From positions 1-64,000 of the forward strand of contig NZ_KE384535.1 in assembly GCF_000426545.1 (NCBI RefSeq): a stretch of DNA of 64,000 nucleotides, given 5' to 3'. Below the pieces are notes generated by a model. That model ran no database searches. It was given only the letters and a program-made list of their open reading frames with translations, and was not told where the DNA came from. The translations under genes were made by a program, and so were the position numbers. Of the stretch, positions 1 through 6,682 are shown in pieces. The stretch is from Paenibacillus massiliensis subsp. panacisoli DSM 21345 (GTDB lineage: Bacteria > Bacillota > Bacilli > Paenibacillales > Paenibacillaceae). The first letter of the stretch is position 1. Every line of letters begins with the position of its first letter.

Positions 1-18
1 TGGATTGTCAATAGTAAA

Positions 19-813
19 TCAGACAGCTTTTTTAAGGGCTTCTTTGCGATACTGAACAGGTGTCATGTATCCCAGCGTTCCGTGAATTCGATGCTTGTTA
101 AACCAGTTGACATAGTCAGATAATTCTAATTCCAAATGACGGAGGCTTTGGAAGCTCATCTGGTGGATGAACTCCGTTTTCATAACTTTGTAAGTGGCTT
201 CAGCCACGGCATTGTCATAGGGACAGCCTCTCATACTCAGAGATCGACCAATTTCAAATGTCTTCAGAAGCTCATCCATCCTTTGATTTTTAAACTCACT
301 ACCGCGGTCCGTATGAAACCACTGAATGTGACGCAAATCTCCCTCTACGGTAGCAAAGGCGCGGGAAATCAGAGCAGCGTCCTTATGTGGACCTGCACTA
401 TGACCAATAATCTCTCGATTGAACAGATCGATGAGCACACAAATGTAGTGCCACCGATTCTGGACTTTCACATAGGTCAGATCGCTGACGACAAAGCATT
501 TGACTTCAGTCTGCTCAAACTCACGATCCAGTATATTCGTTGTTGTCGCTTCATTACAAGCCGTTTTATGAGGCTTATACTGGGCTATGGTATACGTGGA
601 AACCAGGCCCTGCTCTTTCATGATCCGGCCAATGCGGCGTCTGGACACGATGAGGCCTTGTTCCTTGAGCTTGACTTTGATCTTTCGCGTGCCGTAGGCT
701 TTTCGATTCTTGTGGAAAATCTCCACAATCGCTTCTATGAGTTGATCTTCTTTTCGTTGTTCTTTCGCTTCGTAATAGAATGTACTTCTTGCCATCTGCA
801 GGACGTCACACAT
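19..813 (-). CDS. IS3-family transposase OrfB (DDE integrase core)
   Basis: This is the catalytic subunit of the IS, which cuts and joins the element's ends. The protein has an N-terminal HTH_21-like part (residues ~20-75, with a GTRKIK stretch) followed by an rve/DDE integrase core. The first Asp is in VVSDLTYVKV, the second in HTDRGSEF, and the Glu comes after DNAVAEA. The frame stays open upstream of the ATG at 813 to about 880, overlapping the end of orfA in the -1 frame. It is therefore most likely made as an OrfAB fusion by -1 ribosomal frameshifting, as in other IS3 elements. The overlap shows only a weak slippery run (GACGAAAG), not the usual A6G. Length is typical for the family and no internal stop is present. 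Confidence 0.92.
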   Translation of the reverse strand: MCDVLQMARSTFYYEAKEQRKEDQLIEAIVEIFHKNRKAYGTRKIKVKLKEQGLIVSRRRIGRIMKEQGLVSTYTIAQYKPHKTACNEATTTNILDREFEQTEVKCFVVSDLTYVKVQNRWHYICVLIDLFNREIIGHSAGPHKDAALISRAFATVEGDLRHIQWFHTDRGSEFKNQRMDELLKTFEIGRSLSMRGCPYDNAVAEATYKVMKTEFIHQMSFQSLRHLELELSDYVNWFNKHRIHGTLGYMTPVQYRKEALKKAV

Positions 814-854
814 TGCTGATACCGAGTATTTATCACGGTTATTCTGGATGATAA

Positions 855-1139
855 CTACTTTCGTCCCATGATCAGCGCTGCTTGCTTTAAAATGTCGTTC
901 TCCATCCGCAAACGCTGAACTTCTTTTCTGAGAGCGCTCAATTCATTTTCTTCGGGCGAACGATTGTCCTTCTCCTTGAAGGAGCCTGTGGTCTTGGTTT
1001 GCTTGATCCAACGGTCTAAAGCCGAGGCTGTGAGGTCATATTCCTCCACAAGAGCTGCTCTGGATTTTCCGTTTTCATAGAGCTGCACCATTTGCTTTTT
1101 GAAGTCTGAGGTAAAGGTACGTCGTTGTTGTTTTGGCAT
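855..1139 (-). CDS. IS3-family transposase OrfA (HTH_Tnp_1)
   Basis: A small DNA-binding protein that recognises the element's ends. It opens with a helix-turn-helix of the transposase-8 / HTH_Tnp_1 type (RRTFTSDFKKQMVQLYENGK) and ends with a leucine-zipper-like coiled coil (SALRKEVQRLRMENDILKQA) used for multimerisation. The start at ATG 1139 is chosen because AAGGAG lies just upstream; a GTG at 1160 in the same frame has no good ribosome binding site. It lies directly upstream of orfB, which is in the -1 frame. Length (about 94 aa) fits the family. Confidence 0.9.
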   Translation of the reverse strand: MPKQQRRTFTSDFKKQMVQLYENGKSRAALVEEYDLTASALDRWIKQTKTTGSFKEKDNRSPEENELSALRKEVQRLRMENDILKQAALIMGRK

Positions 1140-1204
1140 TGTAGATATCCGCTCCTTCACTTGATAAGTTTATTCTACAAGCCCTTATTTTTTCTGTCCA
1201 ACTA

Positions 1205-1552
1205 AGTGTAGCCGATCCAAATACAGAGACCAAGAAGGAAGTAGATCGTATACATCGTTTACTTTCTAATGCTAGTGATAATACAATGAAAACTAGATAT
1301 ATTAAAGGTTATTCTAAGAGATTAATTCGTGCATTATACTCTTTGGTTTTAGAAGATACAGGTGTATGGCAAGATGAGATTATTAAGATGAAGAATGCCA
1401 TATTAAACTATTGTGAGATTGACTCCGCTTTAGTTGATTATCTGTATGCTTGTTACTTGGATAGTAATGTACTTGTTGAAGAGTTTCTGGGAATTGCAGA
1501 TGAAGTATATAGCCATTTTGAGAACGCCTTAAATGCAATGGCTGCTTCCTGA
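1205..1552 (+). pseudogene. 3' remnant of a gene cut by the IS3 element
   Basis: The plus-strand frame ending at 1552 runs back without a stop into the IS end at about 1205. An ATG exists at 1286, but coding-like sequence continues upstream of it (ADPNTETKKEVDRIHRLL), so this is the C-terminal ~115 residues of a longer protein whose 5' part was removed or separated by the insertion. The remnant is helical and acidic (SLVLEDTGVWQDEIIKMKNA, LVDYLYACYLDSNVLVEEF). This is somewhat like the C-terminal helical bundle of nucleotidyltransferase-type proteins, but I do not recognise the family. It is followed by the first attC-like element, so it would be the oldest visible cassette gene of the array. 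Base composition is AT-rich like the next genes. Confidence 0.65.
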
Positions 1553-1564
1553 AACCCCTTTGGC

Positions 1565-1723
1565 TAACACTATATTGACGCTTCGGGTCACTCTGAGAAG
1601 CGAGTGACCACATCCAGCCCCCTAAGCCCGTCGGGACGTCACTGCATTAGGTGTTCGGCAAAGCCTCACAACTATAAGCAGCGACTCTAAGAGGCCAGGA
1701 CGTCGTCAATACAAAACATTATA
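1565..1723 (+). repeat. attC-like element 1
   Basis: Left arm 1565-1580 (TAAC, 4-nt spacer, TATTGACG) pairs with right arm 1701-1723 (CGTCAATA, short spacer, ending ATTATA). An inner hairpin GGTCACTC / GAGTGACC (1586-1593 / 1602-1609) lies between them. The outer arms use TTGACG/CGTCAA where elements 2-4 use TTCAC/GTGAA, so base changes are compensated on both sides. The layout (AAC-like left end, GTT-like right end, arms with unequal spacers, variable middle) is that of an integron attC site. The end triplet here is ATT instead of GTT. Confidence 0.6.
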
Positions 1724-1771
1724 TGAAAGATCGGTAGACCTTTAAAAAGAGAAGAATTAGAAAAGGGGATA

Positions 1772-2212
1772 ATGAAAATGGATGAAATTTACTTTTTAAG
1801 ACATTACCTCTCGTCTCTCAAGTATCGATGTTCAAAAGCAATTCTAAATGCTCCAAGTAATTACCCGAATTATGAGCTCGGTAACGGTGTAAGAACTCCA
1901 ATTGAAATTTTGGCACACATGTCTGATGTCATAAGATATGCCCAATCCGTTTTTGATAACCAAGTACAACTTAAGAAAGAATCAGGAAACTGGAATGACG
2001 AAGTACAGGCATTTTTTAATGAGCTGGATAACTTAGACAATTTAATGAAATCAAATGGAATACCAAACAAAGATAGAATTATCGAAAAACTGATTCAAGG
2101 ACCATTATCAGATGCAATGACACATGTTGGTCAATTGTCAATGATAAGAAGAATGGCTGGAGATTCAATACCTGGAGAGAATTTCTTTATTGCTGAAGTA
2201 AAGGTTGAATAG
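1772..2212 (+). CDS. DinB-family protein (cassette gene)
   Basis: A 146-aa protein resembling the DinB/YfiT-like four-helix bundle, whose members bind a divalent metal through three His residues and often act as thiol-dependent transferases or have unknown roles. Visible: the first-helix pattern EILAHMSDVIRYAQ (His ~49) and the last-helix pattern MTHVGQLSMIRR (His ~119). The third metal-binding His typical of DinB is not obvious, so activity is uncertain. AAAAGGGG lies just upstream of ATG 1772; a second ATG two codons on is possible. It is the only gene between attC-like elements 1 and 2, in the same orientation, which gives a predicted cassette of about 690 bp. Confidence 0.7.
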   Translation: MKMDEIYFLRHYLSSLKYRCSKAILNAPSNYPNYELGNGVRTPIEILAHMSDVIRYAQSVFDNQVQLKKESGNWNDEVQAFFNELDNLDNLMKSNGIPNKDRIIEKLIQGPLSDAMTHVGQLSMIRRMAGDSIPGENFFIAEVKVE

Positions 2213-2247
2213 TTATTGATAGTAGTTCAAGCAGACCGATACTTCAG

Positions 2248-2413
2248 ATAACAAAATATTCACGCTTCGGGCCCTTCGGCCCTCGGTTCGCCCGATGAGA
2301 CGAAGCTGAAAGTGGATTCAGGCGAACACACCCCCACCACCCAACCGCGTTGCGGCTCGTCACTTCGTTCCTTTAAGGTGGTGGGGCGTCGTGAGTGAAT
2401 ACAACAACGTTAT
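2248..2413 (+). repeat. attC-like element 2
   Basis: Left arm 2248-2264 (ATAAC, 4-nt spacer, TATTCACG) is complementary to right arm 2390-2413 (CGTGAGTGAATAC, 6-7 nt, GTTAT). Inside lies a perfect 10-bp stem CCCCACCACC / GGTGGTGGGG (2332-2341 / 2377-2386), and a second partial stem near 2262-2306. The GTT triplet is at 2409-2411. It separates two DinB genes. Confidence 0.65.
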
Positions 2414-2524
2414 AGGACATCAACGTGAGAGCATCAAACACACGAAAATCTGTTCAACCTAAAAACAAATATAAATACAGTGGAGAAGATATTAAAACTC
2501 AGTAAAGAAAGGGAGGAAGCTAGG

Positions 2525-3040
2525 ATGCTTTATGATCTACAAGGTGAAGCAAATATGTCACCCATTGTTGGGATGTTATTTTCCACAGTAAAGGCAAATA
2601 ATCAACGTTTAAAACTTATCACTGAGGGAATGTCTCAAGAAGAAGTTGATTATAAAGGTCCTAACGGCAACTATAATAGTACCGCTCAGTTGATTAGACA
2701 TCTGTCGTATGTAGACCTTAACTGGGTTTACAGGCTAAAGAGAGAACCTCTACCTGATATTTTGAAAGAGCAATATGGTCCTATGATAGATGAGAATAAT
2801 AAACTTCCGATGATTAAGGGGATGCCTTTAAATACTCTAATGTCAGATTACCAAGATGTAATAAGATTGTTAGAAGATACATGCACACAATTAACAGATT
2901 CCAACCTTGATCAAGTGGTTAATTTCGGTCATCAAAATGAAAAGCAAGCGACCATTCGTTGGGGGCTATGGCATATAGCTGACCATTGCCGTTATCATCA
3001 AGCCCATATAAATCAACTTAGAAAATGGTATAACGAATAA
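2525..3040 (+). CDS. DinB-family protein (cassette gene)
   Basis: A 171-aa DinB/DfsB-type four-helix protein. The metal-binding histidines are visible: His in QLIRHLSYVDLNW and the closing pair in WHIADHCRYHQAH, the best preserved DinB signature of the three paralogs in this array. ATG 2525 is preferred because GGGAGGAAG stands immediately upstream; the frame is open to a GTG at 2480, which has no ribosome binding site. Family members are often stress-induced or act as mycothiol/bacillithiol-dependent transferases; the substrate here is unknown. It is the sole gene between elements 2 and 3 (predicted cassette ~760 bp) and is not closely similar to the preceding DinB, so it is not a recent duplicate. 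Confidence 0.8.
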   Translation: MLYDLQGEANMSPIVGMLFSTVKANNQRLKLITEGMSQEEVDYKGPNGNYNSTAQLIRHLSYVDLNWVYRLKREPLPDILKEQYGPMIDENNKLPMIKGMPLNTLMSDYQDVIRLLEDTCTQLTDSNLDQVVNFGHQNEKQATIRWGLWHIADHCRYHQAHINQLRKWYNE

Positions 3041-3082
3041 ATGGATTACTGTAAGTATCTTGAAGACGATGGTGACATCCTA

Positions 3083-3176
3083 TTACAATATATTCAGGCA
3101 GCGAGCATTCGCACTTGGTCCATCATACACCGAACACCCAGCATACACTGGGTCGTGAATACAGGAACGTTATATG
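3083..3176 (+). repeat. attC-like element 3
   Basis: Left arm 3083-3096 (TTAC, 4-nt spacer, TATTCAG) pairs with right arm 3152-3176 (GTCGTGAATAC, 6 nt, GTTATATG). An inner stem ACCCAG / CTGGGT (3136-3141 / 3148-3153) abuts the right arm. About 30 of 32 bases at 3140-3171 match the corresponding part of element 4, and similarity stops right after the GTT triplet (3169-3171), as expected if the following bases belong to the next cassette. Confidence 0.65.
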
Positions 3177-3211
3177 ACATCCAAGCAAGTCATTAAAGGA
3201 GTGATTAATTG

Positions 3212-3607
3212 ATGTCAATGGTACACGACAATGTGATTTTGGCATATGAAGTTGATCTACAACATGACCAAATCATATTACATACAACCTATGAAGGTGG
3301 CAGTACAAGGGAAGAGACCAAGATTGTATTTAAAGATGTATTGAATCATAGGTTCGAACACCAATTAAAGGGTAGTATTATCCTGGATATTGTTGAATCA
3401 GATATTAGCCATTTTATTAAAGATAATCTAAAAATATTAGAAGAGAGCAAAAATTATGGTTGGCCAATCCGTTATCACTCAATATTAGAATTAGAAAAAA
3501 AGATAACTGATGAGAGCTATAAATACATCGAAATCATGTCTTCTTATGGGTTAAGTGGATGGGTCTTAGCGAAGGGTTATGAAGTTAATGTTAAAGATGA
3601 AATTTAA
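3212..3607 (+). CDS. Hypothetical protein (cassette gene)
   Basis: A 131-aa soluble protein that I do not recognise. The first half looks beta-rich (NVILAYEVDLQHDQIILHTTYEG, then ETKIVFKDVLNHRF); the second half is mixed with a charged helix around SILELEKKITDESYKYIEI. No signal peptide or membrane segment. The pattern of a small beta domain resembles many immunity-type or DUF proteins, but this is only an impression. ATG 3212 is preceded by AAAGGAG; a TTG three bases earlier is in frame. It is followed after 11 bp by the lipoprotein gene and shares its predicted cassette (about 1.27 kb, between elements 3 and 4), so the two genes are probably co-transcribed. Confidence 0.6.
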   Translation: MSMVHDNVILAYEVDLQHDQIILHTTYEGGSTREETKIVFKDVLNHRFEHQLKGSIILDIVESDISHFIKDNLKILEESKNYGWPIRYHSILELEKKITDESYKYIEIMSSYGLSGWVLAKGYEVNVKDEI

Positions 3608-3618
3608 GGAGATCATTT

Positions 3619-4269
3619 ATGAAAGGTAAGATCCTTTTATTATTTTTTATTACGATCATGTGTTCATCTTGTCAAAATGTTAGTCAATCGACTACTTTAA
3701 ACGGCGAAACTAAATCAATAATGAATTCTGAACTGCCTCCTGATGTAGTGAGTACAGGTAATGGAACAGAATCGAAAGAAATAACTGAAGGCCGATCAGT
3801 TCCTTCTAACAATGAAGTGTTATCCATGAGCCTTGGGAACTATGATTTGAAAGGAGAATTTTATGATGAAATGCTCCGAAATCCTATAGATCATGATTAC
3901 GAAGTGGAGTTTAATGAACTTCAAAATTCCAAAGAGTCTACAACATTGGGATGGGGGGCGTTGGAAGGCAAGTACATAGAGATTTGGGATAAAGAGTTGA
4001 ACCAAATATATAATAAGCTTCTTTCTAAGTTGGATAAAGAATCAAGAGAAGCACTAATTGAATCGCAGAAGGAATGGTTACAGTATCACTTAAGAGAGAC
4101 AACATTTGTAGAGAAGACATTCATTAATAATGGTTACCTTGGATCACAAGGATCGGTAAGCCTAGCCACAGCTATAATGGAGAGAATAAGGGAAAGAACA
4201 ATGCAATTATTTGAATATCGATATTTGCTGGATGGTGAAGTTGAGTTTTTATACCAAAGTAAAAAATAG
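3619..4269 (+). CDS. Lipoprotein with LprI (DUF1311)-like C-terminal domain
   Basis: A 216-aa exported lipoprotein. It starts with a type II signal peptide (KGKILLLFFITIMCSSC, lipobox Cys ~18), followed by a Ser/Thr/Glu-rich linker to about residue 110. The C-terminal half contains the LprI signature: WDKELNQIYNKLL, then SQKEWLQYHLRETTF. LprI domains are known as lysozyme inhibitors in mycobacteria, but the domain is widespread with other roles. RBS AAGGAGATC precedes ATG 3619. It is the second gene of the two-gene cassette and is followed by attC-like element 4. An envelope role is inferred from the lipobox. Confidence 0.75.
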   Translation: MKGKILLLFFITIMCSSCQNVSQSTTLNGETKSIMNSELPPDVVSTGNGTESKEITEGRSVPSNNEVLSMSLGNYDLKGEFYDEMLRNPIDHDYEVEFNELQNSKESTTLGWGALEGKYIEIWDKELNQIYNKLLSKLDKESREALIESQKEWLQYHLRETTFVEKTFINNGYLGSQGSVSLATAIMERIRERTMQLFEYRYLLDGEVEFLYQSKK

Positions 4270-4324
4270 AATTGGAGTCTTGATCAAAGTTTTTTAGCTG
4301 ATGCTTTGAAGACAGTAACGGTGG

Positions 4325-4440
4325 ACAACAATGTATTTACACTGTGGGCATACGCTCTGGGTCCGGAAATGGAGTTTCGGAGAAGCATAGGCGCCGGACA
4401 CCCATCATATCATACGCTGGGTCGTGAATACAGGAACGTT
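4325..4440 (+). repeat. attC-like element 4
   Basis: Left arm ~4325-4342 (AAC, 4-nt spacer, TATTTACA) pairs with right arm 4421-4440 (GTCGTGAATAC, 6 nt, GTT). Inner complementary pieces include GGGTCCGG with CCGGACACCC. The right half is nearly identical to element 3, up to the GTT at 4438-4440, where the sequences diverge abruptly (ATATG in element 3, CTCCG here). Confidence 0.65.
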
Positions 4441-4482
4441 CTCCGAAAGAACCCTAAATCAATTAAGAGAAGAGGATCATTT

Positions 4483-4962
4483 ATGACCTATAAATCCATT
4501 TTAATAGATCAATTAACTGCATGTTATAACGATAAGAGTTGGTTTATTCCTCTTGCGGATATACTGGAAGATTTAACAGTAGCAGAAGCAGTTACTGAGA
4601 ATGACAATAAACAAACGATTTGGTCCATTGTGAATCATCTTATTTATTGGAATGAAAAATGGCTTGAGCGTTTTAAGGCAGGAGAATTTATATTAAATAA
4701 TGCGATTAACAATGATGAGACATTTTCTTTGACTCAAGATCAATTGAATGATGTAGGCTGGAAGGAGACATTAAATAGACTTGAGCATGTATTTAGCAAT
4801 TGGAGAGTTATTTTAGAAGAAACAGATGAATCAAAGCTCACAAAACAACTTCCAGAATATTTTAATGCTCCTTGGTGGGGAGTTGTTTCTAATTTAAGTA
4901 TTCATAATGCATATCATATCGGACAAATCATGTTGTTAAAGAAACAAATTCGAGTTAAATAA
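4483..4962 (+). CDS. DinB-family protein (last cassette gene)
   Basis: A 159-aa DinB-type protein (YwqA/DUF664-like four-helix bundle). Metal-binding histidines are seen in SIVNHLIYWNEKW and in the closing SIHNAYHIGQIMLLKK. ATG 4483 follows AGAGGATC; the frame is open upstream into the attC-like element, but that part is not coding-like. It is the third DinB of the array, again distant in sequence from the other two. No attC-like element follows it: downstream bases lead to a LacI-gene fragment and a terminator, so it marks the distal end of the recognisable array. Confidence 0.8.
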   Translation: MTYKSILIDQLTACYNDKSWFIPLADILEDLTVAEAVTENDNKQTIWSIVNHLIYWNEKWLERFKAGEFILNNAINNDETFSLTQDQLNDVGWKETLNRLEHVFSNWRVILEETDESKLTKQLPEYFNAPWWGVVSNLSIHNAYHIGQIMLLKKQIRVK

Positions 4963-5003
4963 TATTTTTTAGGCTGTTCACAGATAAGGGGGGGACAGCT
5001 TAT

Positions 5004-5038
5004 GCAGAGCTGGTCGTCCGGCCAGGAAGTGATTTGAC
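5004..5038 (+). repeat. LacI-gene fragment / direct repeat, copy 1
   Basis: 35 bp nearly identical to 11939-11972 (one inserted base and one substitution). In the distal copy it encodes the C-terminal end AELVVRQEVI of a LacI-type regulator; here the frame is broken after AELVVR by the extra base. The two copies bracket the catabolic block at 5.1-11.9 kb. Confidence 0.6.
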
Positions 5039-5052
5039 TTGGTAAATCAAGC

Positions 5053-5096
5053 GCAAAAAAGGCACGTTTTCAGTTTTGAAAATGTGCCTTTTTTGC
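5053..5096. terminator. Bidirectional intrinsic terminator
   Basis: Perfect arms GCAAAAAAGGCAC (5053-5065) and GTGCCTTTTTTGC (5084-5096), with a continuing stem inside. The A-run on one side and T-run on the other let it work on both strands. It serves the minus-strand regulator ending at 5137 and any plus-strand transcript leaving the cassette array. Confidence 0.85.
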
Positions 5097-5136
5097 CATT
5101 AATTTTAAGTCGAAATGGCAAACGTAACAATGAGTG

Positions 5137-6450
5137 TCATCTGCTTAATTTGCGCCCTTCTTTGTCGAGAAACAACAGTTCGTAGTATTTTTTGGGTCGC
5201 CCTTTACTGTTGTCTCGTTTTTCAAAAACCGTTTGTACGTAGTTACTTTCTTCAATTTTGTTAAGGATACGGTTTGCACCTCTGACGGTCATGGACAGGC
5301 ACCCAGCAACATCCTCAGAGGATAATTTATTGGTTCTCATGATTTCTGCATAGGACATGATTTTTTGCAGGTTGATGTTGTTTATTCCGATCCTTTTGGC
5401 TAACGCGATGATTTCCGGGTCCCCCTGTTCAGAGAACTGTATGACATTGATGCTCCGCATTGGGCCGATAACCTTCTGATCCTCGTTTATAAAAAAGCTG
5501 CAGCTGCCCGTAAAGGCTTCCGCCTGTCTGTGAGCTTTGGTGGCGTTAATGTTAGCTTGAAAATATTCATGCCCCGAGCCCCACCCGATCTTCAGCTTGT
5601 CGCTTATGCGCTCTTCCAGATACTCCAGCAGGGTGCAGTTATGCGCGTTAGAGGTGATTTTCATGAAATTTCCATAGGTGGTGTATAGTCTGACAAAGCC
5701 TTCCGAAATTTGGGCCGTGTCTGCCAGATTCACGCTGCGCAGAAACCTGCCGACAAGGACCTTCAGCTCATGAAGCTGCTCTTCAGATGGCGGATCCGCC
5801 GTATTGGTCGATAAGCATGCAACAACTGCCCTCTGGCTCTTAAGCTTGAGGATGGTAATTTCGTTGATGATCTCTCTGATGGCCTCTTTAACGTTCTCCA
5901 AAGTGGGCCGGATTAAGATATATCTGACTCCGTGCTTTTTGAGTTCTGGAACAAAGTGGCCGAACGCGGTGATGGACAGGTCTATTTTCTTGTCTTCCCA
6001 CAGCGTGATATGGTTCTCCAGCATTGTCTCCACCCGTTCGAGCAGATCACCGCTGTCAATGGGCTTTCCCTCATGAGTCAGGTATTGCTGGAATTCGCTG
6101 AAAGACTCGATTATATACGCATAATCCACATAGATCCGGGATATATCAAGCCCAGGTTCTGTAACCAGCAGCCGGAAAAGTTCCCTATATAGAAGGTTTT
6201 CATTATCCTGCAAAATGTGAACAGGTACTTTTTCATCCAGGCATTCCTTATCGATTGACTCGTAAAGCATCCTGCCACTGATCACAAATCCATCCACCGA
6301 ATCTAAGTTTTTGAGATAGATGTCTGTTGTTTCCCGGAAGTTGCCGATTGTAAGAAACCTGAACTGACATAAGGGCCGCATTTCTTCTTCAATGGCGCGG
6401 AAATAGTCCATATGGGTCTCAGGCGTGATAATACCCAGCTTGATTTTCAT
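5137..6450 (-). CDS. Transcriptional regulator with sensor domain, degenerate GGDEF-like middle and C-terminal HTH
   Basis: A 437-aa cytosolic protein. The N-terminal ~170 residues form an alpha/beta domain (KIKLGIITPETH, DGFVISGRMLYES) resembling PrpR-N-like ligand sensors. The middle (~205-320) reads like a degenerate nucleotidyl-cyclase/GGDEF fold (KIGWGSGHEYFQANINATKAHRQA, where the GGDEF position is replaced). The C-terminal ~80 residues look like a winged helix (SSEDVAGCLSMTVRGANRILNKIEE) with a basic wing KRDNSKGRPKKYYEL. It is divergent from the amidohydrolase operon, with the palindrome at 6490-6510 and the repeats around the operon promoter as candidate operators. The family is not one I can name with certainty; a role in controlling the adjacent catabolic genes is inferred from position. 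Confidence 0.65.
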   Translation of the reverse strand: MKIKLGIITPETHMDYFRAIEEEMRPLCQFRFLTIGNFRETTDIYLKNLDSVDGFVISGRMLYESIDKECLDEKVPVHILQDNENLLYRELFRLLVTEPGLDISRIYVDYAYIIESFSEFQQYLTHEGKPIDSGDLLERVETMLENHITLWEDKKIDLSITAFGHFVPELKKHGVRYILIRPTLENVKEAIREIINEITILKLKSQRAVVACLSTNTADPPSEEQLHELKVLVGRFLRSVNLADTAQISEGFVRLYTTYGNFMKITSNAHNCTLLEYLEERISDKLKIGWGSGHEYFQANINATKAHRQAEAFTGSCSFFINEDQKVIGPMRSINVIQFSEQGDPEIIALAKRIGINNINLQKIMSYAEIMRTNKLSSEDVAGCLSMTVRGANRILNKIEESNYVQTVFEKRDNSKGRPKKYYELLFLDKEGRKLSR

Positions 6451-6489
6451 GATAGATTCCTTTCATAAACAGTTCAATCAAAAGAGTTA

Positions 6490-6510
6490 TATCACAATAA
6501 ATGTGATATT
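6490..6510. promoter_or_regulatory. Palindromic operator candidate
   Basis: ATATCACA (6490-6497), 5-bp spacer, TGTGATAT (6503-6510): a perfect 8-bp inverted repeat 40 bp upstream of the regulator's start. The half-sites are in the opposite order to CRP/FNR sites (TGTGA-N6-TCACA), so a different factor is likely, possibly the adjacent regulator itself. Confidence 0.5.
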
Positions 6511-6540
6511 TCAATGTTCCGGCAGCCTCTAAAATAATGT

Positions 6541-6614
6541 TCTTAAAATGTCTTATTTTCTCTTGACAGCGAACGGATTTAAAAGTACGATGAAAGTGTT
6601 CTTAAAAAGTCTTA
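6541..6614 (+). promoter_or_regulatory. Promoter of the amidohydrolase-crotonase-serine dehydratase operon with flanking direct repeats
   Basis: A near-consensus sigma-A promoter: -35 TTGACA (6563-6568), 17-bp spacer, -10 TACGAT (6586-6591). A 15-bp repeat occurs on both sides in direct orientation: TCTTAAAATGTCTTA (6541-6555) and TCTTAAAAAGTCTTA (6600-6614), 14 of 15 identical. The second copy covers the expected transcription start, so binding there could repress; the upstream copy could allow looping or activation. Confidence 0.65.
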
Positions 6615-6682
6615 AAATATGAAGGGGGAATGTGTACTCTGTTCTTACGTTCATTCAATTTGTGCTTTAGGAGATGTTCATT

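Larger units (their letters stand above)
1..1205 (-). mobile_element. IS3-family (IS150-like) insertion sequence, left end at the window edge
   Basis: Contains orfA and orfB of an IS3-type transposase on the minus strand. The downstream (orfB-side) end is at or before base 1, so the element may be cut by the window. The upstream end lies near 1190-1205, because from about 1205 onward the plus strand reads continuously into a truncated gene. Candidate ends beginning TGGA are visible on both sides (base 1 on the plus strand and near 1194 on the minus strand), but the inverted repeat is too weak to fix the borders. Confidence 0.8.

Noticed and set aside
136..819. 227-codon plus-strand open frame across the IS3 orfB
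   Set aside because: It is the antisense of a well-supported transposase gene and shows no ribosome binding site or family features.
1565..4440. The four elements as group II intron ends or riboswitches
   Set aside because: No domain V/VI or reverse transcriptase is seen, each element lies after its gene rather than as a leader common to one pathway, and the conserved parts are only the paired ends.
6490..6510. CRP/FNR site
   Set aside because: The half-sites are in the reverse order (TCACA before TGTGA) and spacing is 5 bp.
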